64,000 bases of DNA from assembly GCA_018292915.2 (NCBI GenBank), contig JACVVK020000439.1:258501-322500 (forward strand), given 5' to 3'. A program made the translations under genes and the position numbers. The notes under the pieces are model-generated. The model saw only the letters and a program-made list of their open reading frames with translations, was not told the DNA's origin and did not search any database. The DNA is from Batillaria attramentaria. Its lineage: Eukaryota > Mollusca > Gastropoda > Batillariidae. Position 1 is the first letter of the stretch. Each line of letters starts with the position of its first letter. Shown in pieces: positions 35,501 to 48,220 of the stretch.

Positions 35501-38500
35501 ATGTAATACATGTCTGTCAGTGAGTGTCAGTGCTAGGTGACTCACCATCAAACCAGTTGATAGCGGCAGTAGCAGTCTCGGGATCGTCGAATGTGATGGT
35601 GGCCTCGCCTTTAGGGACGCCAGTGTTCTTGTCCTTGTAGATCCACAGTTTGGGTTTCCCTGTCCGCTTGTCAGTCTGAACACACAGAGAAAACAGAGTG
35701 AGACTCATGTACATCAATCATTATGGTAAAAAGAGAAACCTGAAACACCAGGTGATCTGCGTTTGCCCCCCCCCCCCCCCCCCCCACACACTTCCCTCCA
35801 GCTCATGATGTGCTTTAAAAAAAAATATAAAAAAAATCACTCATTTTCCAAGACTTCACGCATGCTGCTTTCATTGATGACAGCAGTAATGACAACATTG
35901 TGATTACAGCACATATAATTTCAGAAGAACCGGATTCTCGAGTCCAATACTCCACTCCACAAAAACTTTTGGGAAAGTATGGCCACAAGTGAACAAACAA
36001 CTGACACAATATACTAATCATAATTATAAAAAGACAAGCAGCTAACCTAGTCCACCTCCAGTAATACCTACCTTGATGACACCAATACTGCCGAAGTGCT
36101 GCACCAGGCCTTCCTCGGAGACATCATCCCCCATCCCAGAAATAAAGATAGTGTCTTGCTGAACCTCCATGTCACCACGACCTCCATAGCTGCCGCCGCC
36201 TCCTCCTCCACCACCACCACCGCGATCACTCTTGCCGTAACCACCACCACGGTCACCTGTCAAGGTCACACTGACATTAGTTCCATCTGTCAACGTATCT
36301 AGTGAAACCTATCTAATGTATCCTCCCTCCAAAACCGCAAACACAAGACAATTCAACAGTATGTGAAGATGCCCAATCGAACCAGTCCCACCACAACGGT
36401 TTCATCTTTTTCGCTGTACGAGTCATTTTATTTTTAACGCAAAAATAGACGATGACCACAATGTGACCTAACAGTGATACTCACAGCCGATATTATCCTA
36501 ACAGTTCACGTATCAAACCAATTGAAAATAAGATATCACAAGAATGGTAAGCAGCACACTGAGGGATTAGTGAAATACTGCCTTGATATTTGCTAACAGA
36601 CAAGTAGTCTGCAGGTTGGTTTCAGCAGCAATCACATCATACAGGACAAAGCAAAATACAGGTGATGTAGAAATCTAAGCAAAGTGTGAAGCAGGCAGTC
36701 TGACCATTCGTTAAGTCTCATTTATCAACGCACTGTGTTACGCTGTGATACGACCGATAATGAACAATTTAGTGGACCAGTCTTGATTCCAGGTGATTTT
36801 CAATTGTGTTTTAGGTTTGTGAAGTTGTCATGCTTTGTTTTTCATATGGTAATTTGATTGGTTTAGGAGGTCCAGGCACCAACAAAGGGTGACTGACCAT
36901 GAACTATCAATTTTAATTTCCATTTATGACTGGTACAACCATCCATGGGGTGACATCTGCTAGGGTACACACGCACTCTCTCTGGTACTCTTGACCCATG
37001 GCAGTGACATGCCAAACCTTACACACCAGTATGTCTGTCTGTTGATGCACACCAACGCCAGTACATCAGATATTAATTATACAAATGCATTCTATTTTTA
37101 GTCATCGTTTTGTTACCTGCGGACCCAGTGTTATCACATCATTACATCTTGTGACAGGGCCAATCTTACTACACTTGCTGTATCAGTGTATGACAGATAA
37201 CAATAATCATTTCCACAGCAGTCTCTACATACTCATTCATTTACACCTCAACCTCCATACCCTGCTTCCAATACTTTGTACTTGTGCAGGATAAACATTT
37301 CCATTGCCACACATTTGTTTCAGTACATGGATTTCACAATGTACCTTCACATCAAGCAGGGACGCACACTCTATGTGCATGGATACTCATTACTGGCAGC
37401 CGATGTAGAAACTGCATCTTGGCTTCACCACCACACACCCTTACATGTTTTGTTTGAGCTTCAGGAGAACCATAACTCATCTTTTCTGCCTTATTTCATC
37501 ACAGTGACACTTGCAAGTGATTACTTCCCACAATGTGCGTATTTCATGTGACATACACTAAAAACTCATGACCTCATAGTCATACCCTGCTCGGTATGCT
37601 TCACATACCAAGCATGTGCTGTTTTCGTCCCTTTCTCTCCGAGTCTTTTACGAGACAGCATAGTCAAATTATTGCCATAGTTTTAGAGCTCTGGAATTCT
37701 ATCGCTTCAAACACAGTCACGATATGTATTGTACCCATAACGCTCCATTTGGTGCTTTTTGTGACATTTCAACTCAATCGCCTTTACGTGACATGATCAT
37801 GTCAAACCAGTTGACACATTTAATCATCTTTTTATGACGCACCAAACCAACCTAGTCATCAAGTCACCTTGTCAATGTCATGACAGTCAACTCAATGTAT
37901 GCATCAGGTCAGGTCAGCATTTTCCTACACTGCACATTCAATTAACTCATGCACACGACAGTTGACACATCACTCGTCTTTTTCCCAGAGCTGGTGTCAT
38001 TTTGATGCCACTGGTTCCCTAGCCTGCCCGATTTGTAGCTGGCCAGTCATGGTAGTCAACAGCATCATTACCCTTGTCCACCATAGTTTTGTTTACCGTT
38101 ATGTTTATCAATCATTCATTCCAACCTGTTTTTCTGTTTGGTTTGTTTATTTACAGTACTTTACACCCACGTAAGAAACAAAGTGTCCCATTATGTCACC
38201 AACTTGTAACTGTATACAAAGGTAAACATGGTCACGACCAGCTTGTCAAGAAAGCTTTGGGGAGTTTTAACCTTGCCACGTTGTTTAATCGCTCAGCAGC
38301 ACGCCAGTCGACTGACCGAGGCACACTCTGCCCATGTGAATGTATCCCCGGTAACTGCTGAATATCCATCTTGCCGCAGCAATGGCTCGTTTGAACCTAG
38401 TCTACTTTACTTTTGCACTTTACCCTTTTTTTTTCTTTTTTTTTTTTGCTCATTACCCGCCTTTTTTCTTTCTTTTAAATGTTACAGTTTAGAATTTTGG

Positions 38501-39173
38501 GGGACCAAGTACATTGTATTAGTGCCAGCAAATTTAATCACACAAAAGCTTTGACCTTGTAACCATACACGGTACACCACATCGTAACATGCTGCACGTT
38601 TTTCTAGACAAATATAGAGTGAAAAAATAAAATTTTGACCAATGAGATCAACTTGCGTGAGTTGTATCCCGGGTCGATCGCACTTACCACCACCAAATTT
38701 GTTGTAACCACCCCCACGGCCTCCGCTGGAATATACCAATGACCTGGGTCAGATTTGTCACATGTCCACACATTCACCAATCAACAATCAGATGTCTCCT
38801 CACCGGTGGGGTGGGTGGGTACGGTAAAAACCGTGTCAATATTTACTCCTTTTTTTTTTTTTGTACACTCCCCCAAACACTGTGAAAACCAAGCAAACCT
38901 TGCTGGTATGTGGCTCTGGTAAAGCATTACACATACATTCCTACTCCTACGCGTCACATACAAGTACAGACGGACATTAGAATGACCACGCTTACTGATA
39001 TACTATGGGTAGTTACACAACTTTCTCACAATCTTAGCTAGAAAAGAGGAAGTGTGGAGTGTCTGCCACTGACTGTACAACAGCAGCTGGCACCAATAGT
39101 ACACAAACAGCCATACTCAAACATATCCTAAATGAAAACTTATCCAAAATGCTCATTCACCCACATTGAAAAC

Positions 39174-39207
<34 letters not shown>

Positions 39208-42200
39208 CACGAGAAAGAGAGAGCTCTACAGAGAGAGAGTGAGAGAGAGAGAGTGAGAGAGAGAGAAATGTGCACGTCTTTTCCTAATGCCAGTTGTGAA
39301 GTTCTGTACAAAGGATATCCCGATACAGCATGTACATTTCAAATCCCAGAAGTTATTTGTTGTTGTTGTTAATGATGAACTGTGTGCTTCTAAATGCTGG
39401 TCAATACAATACCTCCCTCAGGCTCACCCATCACAATATTGACAAGACAAACAGTGAACCAGCTTGACCAACTACTAGTTGTACATCAGCAGTGTATACT
39501 TGTTAGTAACAGATTACCGAGTGCACAGTTTTCTTTCCTCCTCCTTCACCATGTAAGATAACCCACAGAAAACAAACCTAAGCTGCTATTGCCAGAGCCA
39601 CATACTACCGCATCAACAGCCATCAACTGCTGTCAACCCCTCATCAGCATGTTTTGTTTCCAAGCTTTCACCCGGCCTTGCTCGATCAACTCCAAGCAGA
39701 CCCGGACTTTGTACCAAATTTGTTTTAACCTTTAACACCCTGTAACGCAATTGCATGGGGATCTCACTGGACTGTTACAATGCTCATTCACTTGTACACC
39801 GACTTGGTACCCAAGTACCAGGAATTAAATGAAGTGTTGACACTCACAAGTGTATTAGACTAGTATAACAACTTCAGTCTTTAGCTGTGTAGCAGTAAAG
39901 TCAGAAAGACAACCCCTATGTGTACAATGTACATCTATTTATAGAAAGTCTACAAGTGAAGCATGGCAAAAATGCCATGCTGGCAAACTATTTTCAAACA
40001 TCATGAACACACAAAGAATTGCTCAGTTTAAATTTCTTAAATCTGAGACAATGTTTCCTCTTTTTCTTTTTAACACAGATTTGCCATGCTCCACTTTTAC
40101 AAGTCTGCAGGCCACAGCTGACTAGGCCTAAGAAGAGCACACTTTTCTGGCAGCACACAACAGTTAATGCTAAACCACAAGTGATCCGCTTCCTCTGGAG
40201 TTGAAGAACAACTGCAGGCTTGCATCTGGAGATAAAAATCATTCATTTCCCACATGACATCTTCAGGGTCTCCATCTTGGCCTTCCAACAAGTCCGCTAA
40301 ATCTGTACCTGGCATCTTCTTGATTCCACTCCATGTTGCGTTCACCTGCAGTTGACTTCCAAACTTCAACTTCATGTTTACTTGATGAGCTGATGTCACG
40401 TGTGTTATGTTGCTGTGCAGCTGTAAGTGCTGCCTCTGTCTAGCAGTAGCATACTTTCTTGGGCGTTCCCCAAGACTGGCATCCATCCATGGTGAAGTTC
40501 TTTAAGTTCGGCTTCCAGTGGCAGTGTACAGACACTACGTGTACCAAGTCCAACATAACTATAGCTACAGTCTACAGGTCACACCAGCCACAGCACAATA
40601 CCCACCTCATAGTCCTCCCTGCCAATCCTACAGTACAGGTCACACCAGCCACAGCACAATACCCACCTCATAGTCCTCCCTGCCAATCCTACAGTACAGG
40701 TCACACCAGCCCCAGCACAATACCCACCTCATAGTCCTCCCTGCCAATCCTACAGTTTTCTAACTTATGTACCCATGCCAGTACAAAAAACCCAAACAAA
40801 CAACAAAACACAGAGGAAAAAACAACAACCCACGTACAGTTCCACTTTTAGCAATAACTCATGTACACTAATTAATTACCCACCCCACACAGTGACACAC
40901 TGCAGACAAATTTATTTATTTTTGCACGTTGCACACACACACACACATCCCTTCAGTTCATGTCACACTCTGGAACCTTTTTATCATAATGTCACAATTC
41001 AGAACCTGTTTATCACGTCCAGTGAGTCCCAAGCAATTTCAGTTTGACCATTGTGGTACATTTTATACCCATCATGTTTTGTTTGGTTTGTTTTCAATAT
41101 GGAGCAGCCCTACACACTCGTAAGTGATATGAGACACCTGTTTCGGACAGACACGAATGATAAAGCAGATCAAGCAATCAACATACTATCATCACCAGCA
41201 GCAACCTATGTATCTCTTATGATTAACACCTTGACTTATTTCTGTCTAGCTGGTACACGACTACATGCACCGCTCACTACACACAAGCTTGTACAACCTG
41301 CTGACAGTTACCCCGGCAACAATCAAGTGCTACCAAAGTCCACGTACCAAGGTTGTTTTTGGTTTCACCATCCAATCCCTTCAACACTTCACAAATCAGA
41401 CTTACACAAACATTCCTTGTTTACCCATTTCAACCAGCTACTTTCTTTATTACGCTTGGTGTCCAACACCTTACTAAACACCCAGTGACAATACGCTTCC
41501 ACAATGGTCCTTGAACCTTGAACCATGTAGCATACTTTTTTTCCTCACCATTTCAGTATTTGACACCCATCTTCCATGTAGTTGCTTAAGTTTGACACCT
41601 TATAATGAATCAACTGATTAAACTGTATGTCTACTCAGTACTGTAACTGATAATACCTCAGCAGTACTAACCAGACTGTAGCTTGTCTGGCATCAGATTT
41701 ACCCACAGGGCCTTGGGAGGTTCTCATCACTCATTTCTAATTCTATAAGTTTTGTCACATGGTTATCTCCTGCCTCTTGTAAGTTGTTTCATCTTACAAA
41801 TGTGCGTTGTTGTTTTTTTACTTAGCCAATACTTCACATATGTATAGGAATTCTGTGGTCTATTCCTAAAACCTCCCAGGGCCTGTAAGCAGCGGAGTGT
41901 GACGCAATAAGACAGACAGACAGCAAGCAACTCACCCATAGTCTCCACCACTGCGACCACCTGCACACACAACACCACACAGTCAACACGTGGATCACCC
42001 TAGCGCTAGTGGCACATGTCTACCACTACCAGGCAATGTAACAAAGTTATAGGACAGCCAACTTCACAACACAGCTCCCCAAAACTAAACGTGTGTGACT
42101 AATGTGAGACCCTAACTAAATCCTGACACAGCTCACTTAGAGGCTAGATAGCCAGCACAAACTAATTTGACCATATGAGATCACTGAACAGGACTTTTCT

Positions 42201-44900
42201 ATTCTCTCTTTGTTCTACATGATGGCTTGTACTTGTCAGAGAGAGAGAGGGGGTGGGTGGGTGGGGTAGGTGTTTGGGGGTTTAACGTCCTTTTCCACCA
42301 CACAGGGTGATATCAAAGACGGGGCAACGATGAAAAAGCCAGCACAAATATTTGGCCCCAGCCGGGATTGAACTCACAATCCGAGCATTAAAAGTCCAAC
42401 GCTCTACCATTCGACCACCCCGGCTCCCCGACAGAGAGAGAGGAACTCACCATATCCACCATCTCTGCCGCCACCACCGTAGCCGCCTCCACCACCACCA
42501 CCACCTCCTGATCGACCACCATAGTCTGATCCCCCGCCATAGCCACTGTCCCCACCATAGCGTGAGGAGCCACTGTCCCCGTAACTCTGTGAGCCACTGC
42601 CATAGTTGCTGCCTGACTGAGATCCTCCGTAACCACCTGTCACACCAACAATCACATCCACATCACTAAACAGAACATTTTATGAACAGTACACATTGTG
42701 TTGTTCTATCAATAGCAGTAAGCTACACTACACTACTTGTAAACAAACACTTGAATGTGGAATAATTTACCAAACTTTATTACAATCATGGACTGAGCAG
42801 TTATGACAATTGGCGTTTTGCCTGCCCTCCACCAAATCCCACAACTTTTTACTGCTAAACTTGAAAGATTTTCCCCCAAAGCCCGGGAAGACAAAGGACC
42901 CCAACCTTGGTCATATCCACCTCCACTGCTAGCACTGCCCCCATAGCCCGAGCTGGGCGGCTGGCCGTAACTGCTCACTGAACTCTGCTGGCCGTACCCC
43001 CCGGCCGGGGCACTCTGACCGTAACTGGACTGGGACGACTGGTTGTAGTCTGCCTCACATAAAACACCAGGTACTGATTTAGCCACATACATCCCTTCCT
43101 GATGTGAAGTGAGTCAGACAGAAATACTACGTCATGGCTAGCACACTAGAAGCTGGTTCCACCACCACTTATCAGCTTGTCACTGGTGCACATCTTTTTC
43201 TCTTGGTGTTTTTTTTCTTTCTTCAATTCTTGCCTGTGGAGTAAACACCTCTAGAACAGTATGTGCTGTTTAAGGCTGGGCAGCTTTTGAGTAGAGAATA
43301 AGAAAAGCAAGCCTGGGCATTGCTAGCAAAGGAAACACAGAGGAATCATGATGCAAAGCCAAAAGATGAGTTTTTGTGTTTGTTCATGTTCGAGCACCAG
43401 CTTCTAGTGTGACAGCAGAGAAGCCTGTAGAAAAAGACAAGGCTTCAACAGTACAAGTACAATAAAGCGTAGATCATAGTGCAGACATGCCAGACGAACA
43501 TCCTCTTCCAGTAGCACAGGTAAACACGCTACAGGCCAAATCCACGAAGAGCAAACCGCTATGGGCCAACCTGGGGGCCGAGAGTATGGCTGGCCATAGC
43601 CTGAATAGCCAGTGGACTGACCGTAACTCTGTCCCTACCGATCCTGTACTCTTGCTGGGCTGTTGCACCTGTACACCAAAATCAAACGTCTGCAACCACC
43701 ATACATACTCCATCGTGTTGTTCTGTATGCTTTCAGTCGATCTCTGGCCTCATCAGATCAGAGGCTGGCAGCATGGGAAAAAGATTGTGATTGCTTGTAT
43801 TGTAAACATGAGATCCGCATATATTGCAAGGATGGATTTACTCAAATATGCCAATGAGACATTGTCTCCTTGACCAGTCATTTTTATAGGACATTTTCAT
43901 TTTCTTTGAGACAATCAAGTTCATCCGCATCACTCTGTCACATGTCTGTTCCTAAGTGCAGTGACGTTCAGGTTCTGAACGGAAAAGGACCTCTCGATCG
44001 CAGAACTGAGAAACCTGATAACACGCCAATATTTTTTGCAACTCTTTCGAGCAAGAGTTCCTGGCAGCACGCGCGGCGAGCGGGATAAGTAAGCCTCATC
44101 ACTAAAATTACATTTGTGTAACAGACTCTATGACTGACACGGACAGCGCATCTCTGCTTTGCGTTGTCAATTGCGTTTGTGATGTCATGTTCGCAGAGCT
44201 TCAGATTGTCGGCGCGCCCGCGCCATTGACGCGTGAAATATCAAAATGACGCGCAAGAGTTAATGTGTATGCGCCAGTGTGGCGCGCGCACCTTTGGCCT
44301 TATACACATCGGAGTAGGCCTAGGCCCCCCTAGTGAAACTAAAAACATCGCGTCTCTGCACTGCCTTGCCTTCCCAACATGTATCGTATCGCAGCACATC
44401 ATTGGATGACAGATCTTCCCGAAAGCCAATCCGCGAATACCTTACTTATATTACTTGGTGATGCCAACATCGCTGAATAAACGTGAATCTCATTGGTTTT
44501 CTCTATTAGGAACATCCAATGAAAATGCTTATATTAACAGAGCGTTGGCTTGGTCTGCAGATTCCGAGAACTAATGCTTGTTTCTGTATCAACTGCTCCA
44601 TCAAAAATGTCGAAAAACCCATCGGCGAAGAAAATAAAATTGGTGGCAGGCCAATCTCTGCTCACATTTGCTCGGACTGAATCTGCAGCTGCAAGTAGGT
44701 CGTTTTCATATTCATGATCTCATCAAATTGAACGCCGCAACGCATCGGCGTGACAGATCTATATGATGGTTTTTTCCCCAACGGCATGACTTCGTTTCCA
44801 AAGTGAAAATGATGGGTCATGACGAAATCTAACAGGAAGGTCGGGGAGGAAAAGTTGGAGGGAGGAAAGTAGGCCTAAACTCTGTGTGTGTGTGGGCTGC

Positions 44901-44942
<42 letters not shown>

Positions 44943-45240
44943 CTGAGAGAGATAGAGAGAGACAGGCCTTGTACAGCTCCCAACAATCCAGCTGATTTTA
45001 AGGATAATATCATAACCTTTGTAAATATCACACATTTTCATTTGAAAACATGCATGTCAGGAAAAACTCTCTCTCTCTCTCTCTCTCTGTGCTTCCTTAC
45101 TAAGTTTCTGTGTGTGTGTGTGTGTGTGCGCGTGTGTGTGTGCGTGTTTCCTTACTAAGTCTCTGTAGTTTAGCAACGACAAGGTTGTAAACTGGCCGAT
45201 GGCCAAAATCTTATACCGTTGAAAAAATAAAGGTTTGTCA

Positions 45241-45310
<70 letters not shown>

Positions 45311-48220
45311 GCCGGACCCAACTTCCAAAACATGCCCTTTGAAAAAGCTGTTCAGGTGTGGGCGCAGAAAAGAAAGCGCTACCTCTTCAAGAAGGACTAA
45401 ATAAAGTTAGTACACCTCTGACTTTTTTCGTTTCAAGATTTTGTCAATGACCCATCATTTTGAAAATTGACCCCTCATTTTGCTCAGCCATGGGTCATTG
45501 GGCCCATGACATTTAAAAACAATCTGAAGCTCTGTGTTCGTGCGACATATGACGCATTTTGCGAAATTTCTATGCGACATTTTATCAAAATATGAGACAC
45601 AGTCGCACGGCGCGCGAGAAAATCGATCCCTGATATTGTAATCACTTCCCTCTCCTGATTTGTACAGCTAGCAATGCCTCTGTTGGCAGATCAGCTGGTA
45701 CCTACAGCCTGCATCGGGATGCTTCATGTTGCACAGAAGAAATGGATACTTACAACTATATAGTATAAGTTAAAGCATTTCATTTTCAATGGCATCATGG
45801 AATTTTGGCACAACTCCATTCTGAGAACAGTGCAGAAGTGTACAACTACAATGCAGGTCATCCTACACCATTCTCAAACTTCAGTTACACCAAAAATCCA
45901 CATTATCCGTTTGAAGCAGGTACGCCGATGTGCAAGAAACTGCACATTTCAAACAGTGTCGAGCACAGCAAAGAAAAACAACCCAGTGGAATAATGAGAA
46001 GAAACAAGCATGCAAGCAAGGTAGAAAGCTGTACACAACTGACAGCAACTGGCCCTGTGGTAACACTAACACTATCCCATGACTCACCATATGACTGCTG
46101 CTGTCCGTACTGTGAGGCAGCTGGGGCTGGGGCTGGGGCTGGGGCAGCGGCAGGTTGTGCGTACGCACTCTGGTCATAACTGTAGCTGCCCTGCTGGTCA
46201 TATGATGACTGTGGAAAGATCACCAAAGTCAATAACATCCTATCAAGTTATCCAACTTTATTTACAATTCCAAAGTGAACTTCAGTATAGTTCAATTGAC
46301 AATCTTGCTTGAGCGCATATGGAGACCCATTTACTACGGTATACTACAAAATGAGATTTAGAAAAGACGATTTATTCTATAAATTAGATCCCAGTTCCCA
46401 TGCTTTATATTAAATGAGAAGGCTACTCACTGCTGCAGGAGGCTGTTGTCCATAACCCTGGCTGTATGAACTGGCATCAGCTCCACCATAGCCTGAATAG
46501 TTGTAGCTGAAATAATGAATGCAATCCTATTGTGTAATCTGCAACTGTGCAAGAGTGTGTGCATGTGTAGTAATTATACTATCACTAACAGCAAAACTGC
46601 AACTTGAGTAAGGGTCCTACTAATTACCGAAAACGACCGAAAACAACCGAAAACAACTCTTAAAACGCGTAGAATGTAGTTAAAACATAGAAATAACAAC
46701 ACACAAACATGATTAAAGGTGAAAAAGAGGCCTTAAACTAGTTAAAAGGAATAAAGTACTTATTCACTCAAAGTCCAAGAGAACAGGACGAAATGAACGT
46801 GTCTCCCAAGGGAAGCGACTCTGGTCCGGACTGGTTATTTTCTGCAATATCACCTTTTTTTTCCTTTTACTAGTTTTAGCTTTTTTTAAGGCCACTTTTT
46901 TCACCGTTAATCATGTTTGTGTGTTGTTATTTGTATGTTTGAACCGCGTTCTATCCGTATTGAGAGTTGTTTTCGGTCGTTTCGTTGTTTTCGGTAATTA
47001 GTAGGACCGCTTGAGTAAGGTTAATTCAAGCATCACAACAAAAATATCCAACTGAAGGCATTAACAATAAGATATAAAGAAGTTAAATAGTTGAATCTGT
47101 TACGGCTTGTTTGGTAACACTAACAGGGAATGCGGCAAACCAGCCATTTTGGTGGTACATGTAGTGTGCACCACACAACATCTACAGTCAGTGGAGAAAA
47201 GAGAGAGTGTACCACCAACATGGCTGCTTTGTTGCATTCCCTATTCATGCTGGAGAGAACAAAAAAATGGAAAATTCTGAATACTCACCCTTGCTGAGTT
47301 GCACCAGCTTGACCACCATACGAATACTCTGCAAACATTACGTAGAAACGGTTGATTGCTTTGATGCAGCACATTACAAAATATTTCACAAATTTACTTC
47401 ACTGTACTACTGCCACTACTGGCAGTGGCACTAATGACTGGGTGTGGGAGGGTGAAAGTGTTCAGAATAGAAAAACTGATCACTTTCCCCATAATGTTAA
47501 TCACATCCAGTTTCAACTGAACAGCATGGCTTCAATCTTATGCTTTGAGAGAAACAAAGCCAGTACAAGAAGAGCGATATAAATTTTAGGTGGAAGGAAC
47601 AGCAAGGGGAAAAAAAGTCGCAGGGTTTTGATTTCACTTTACTCAGTTCAGCCTTCATTAACTGCTAGGATAGGAGGAGGCTTGCGTTTTATCAAACACT
47701 CGCACGGCCTACCAGTAGTCAAATACACCATAAAACTTTTTTAAAAAATGAAAAAAAGAAAACTAACAAAAAAACAAACAAACAACCCCACGCGGTCGCG
47801 GTCGAGATTTTAGACCGGCTTACAGATCAGCGTTCAACTAGTTCAAATTAGGCTTGGGTATGTGTCGTATGTATTCTTTCTTTTGTTCAATGCATGATAC
47901 ATTTCAATCCAGATCGACTGCGATGAAAGGTGAGACTTCAGAATTGGTGAGGCTTGAGGTTAAAAAAAAAAAAAAAAAAAGGCGAAGGGAGAAGCCGGTC
48001 GAAACGCGTCAGTACGCAATATGGCCGACAAGTGGGCTAACAAAAGACCATATGATCCAGCCACCTTTTCTAACAGATCGTGCAAGTTCAGTCGTTGCCA
48101 AACCCGTAATTCTAAGGCAGTCAAACGATAATTGTACATTCATATCAATAGCTACATGAACAAACATACTAAAACACGTTAAAAGAGAGAACAAAATTCA
48201 AGCATACGTGAATCCGCCAT
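32542..48220 (-). CDS. FUS/TAF15/EWSR1 (cabeza) family RNA-binding protein, complete 15-exon gene
   Basis: Coding exons on the minus strand: 48220-48208, 47328-47289, 46506-46431, 46208-46088, 43049-42906, 42636-42451, 41960-41936, 38725-38688, 36256-36072, 35675-35546, 34356-34276, 33940-33784, 33382-33291, 33101-32840, 32575-32542. All are GT-AG and all phases agree, giving 527 residues. Residues 1-193 form a Ser/Tyr/Gly/Gln prion-like region, then RGG, an RRM at about 250-335 (TIFISGMG and a second conserved block near [12 protein letters not shown]), a second RGG, a RanBP2-type zinc finger at about 390-425 ([20 protein letters not shown]), a third RGG block, and the C-terminal RRPKPY typical of a PY nuclear localisation signal. 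FUS-family proteins bind RNA and act in transcription, splicing and condensates; these roles are taken from the family. Introns hold a SINE, a LINE fragment and an inverted-repeat element. Whether it is FUS, TAF15 or EWS cannot be split, since invertebrates normally have a single member. Confidence 0.96.
34500..35500 (+). mobile_element. LINE 3' fragment in a FUS-like gene intron
   Basis: The open frame 34628-35152 (about 174 codons, no ATG at the start) encodes the end of a non-LTR reverse transcriptase: [26 protein letters not shown] and [18 protein letters not shown]. It belongs to the same family as the fragment at 5445-5957 but is better preserved. It is antisense in the intron between exons 10 and 11. 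The 5' edge is a truncation somewhere between 34500 and 34628; the 3' untranslated part probably ends near 35500. Confidence 0.8.
39175..39266. repeat. (GT)n and (GA)n microsatellites
   Basis: GT tract at about 39175-39204 and interrupted GA tract to about 39266, in a FUS-like gene intron. Confidence 0.9.
40574..40756. repeat. 61-bp tandem repeat, three copies
   Basis: Units starting ACAGGTCACACCAGCC at 40574, 40635 and 40696, nearly identical (one copy has CCCCAG for CCACAG). Intronic in the FUS-like gene. Confidence 0.9.
42246..42432 (-). mobile_element. tRNA-Lys-like SINE next to a FUS-like exon
   Basis: Read on the minus strand it starts with a clear tRNA head: GGTGGTCGAATGGTAGAGCG, then TTGGACTTTTAATGCTC (anticodon position TTT) and a B box GAGTTCAATCCC. 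The body and tail follow (CCAAATATTTGTGCT, GTGGAAAAGGACGTTAA). The head begins only about 18 bases inside the intron from the donor of exon 6 (exon end 42451). This is the most complete copy of the SINE family in the window. Confidence 0.85.
43571..43668 (-). other. Exon-like segment of the FUS-like gene, one base out of frame
   Basis: A 98-base stretch with a T-rich acceptor (TTTGGTGTACAG|GTGC) at 43668 and a GTTGG donor at 43571. Its 3' two-thirds encode Ser/Tyr/Gly/Gln sequence of the same type as the gene's prion-like exons ([20 protein letters not shown]). From the phase of the preceding exon (1) the required length would be 99 bases; here the frame shifts near the GGG at 43633-43635. 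Exons 4 and 5 join in frame without it. It could be a cassette exon with an assembly error, a decayed exon, or an exon whose inclusion truncates the protein. Confidence 0.6.
44903..44942. repeat. Poly-G run of about 40 bases
   Basis: Unbroken G run, followed by a GA-rich tract. Length is likely unreliable in assembly. Confidence 0.9.
45067..45307. repeat. (CT)n, (GT)n and (CA)n microsatellites
   Basis: CT tract near 45067-45088, GT tract near 45110-45147 and CA tract near 45253-45307, all within one FUS-like gene intron. Confidence 0.9.
46613..47009. mobile_element. Long-TIR, MULE-like non-autonomous element
   Basis: About 145-base inverted arms (46613-46759 and about 46862-47009) begin GGTCCTACTAATTACCGAAA at the left and (C)GGTCCTACTAATTACCGAAA at the right. 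CTTGAGTAAG stands at 46603-46612 and 47010-47019, a 10-bp target duplication. Duplications of 9-10 bp with long TIRs point to Mutator-like elements. The interior of about 100 bases has no coding capacity. It lies in intron 2 of the FUS-like gene. Confidence 0.8.

Noticed and set aside
43558..43634. Shorter 64-base version of the extra FUS-like exon starting after TAG at 43635
   Set aside because: The sequence before that AG is purine-rich and the phase does not fit the preceding exon; the acceptor at 43669-43671 has a proper T-rich tract.
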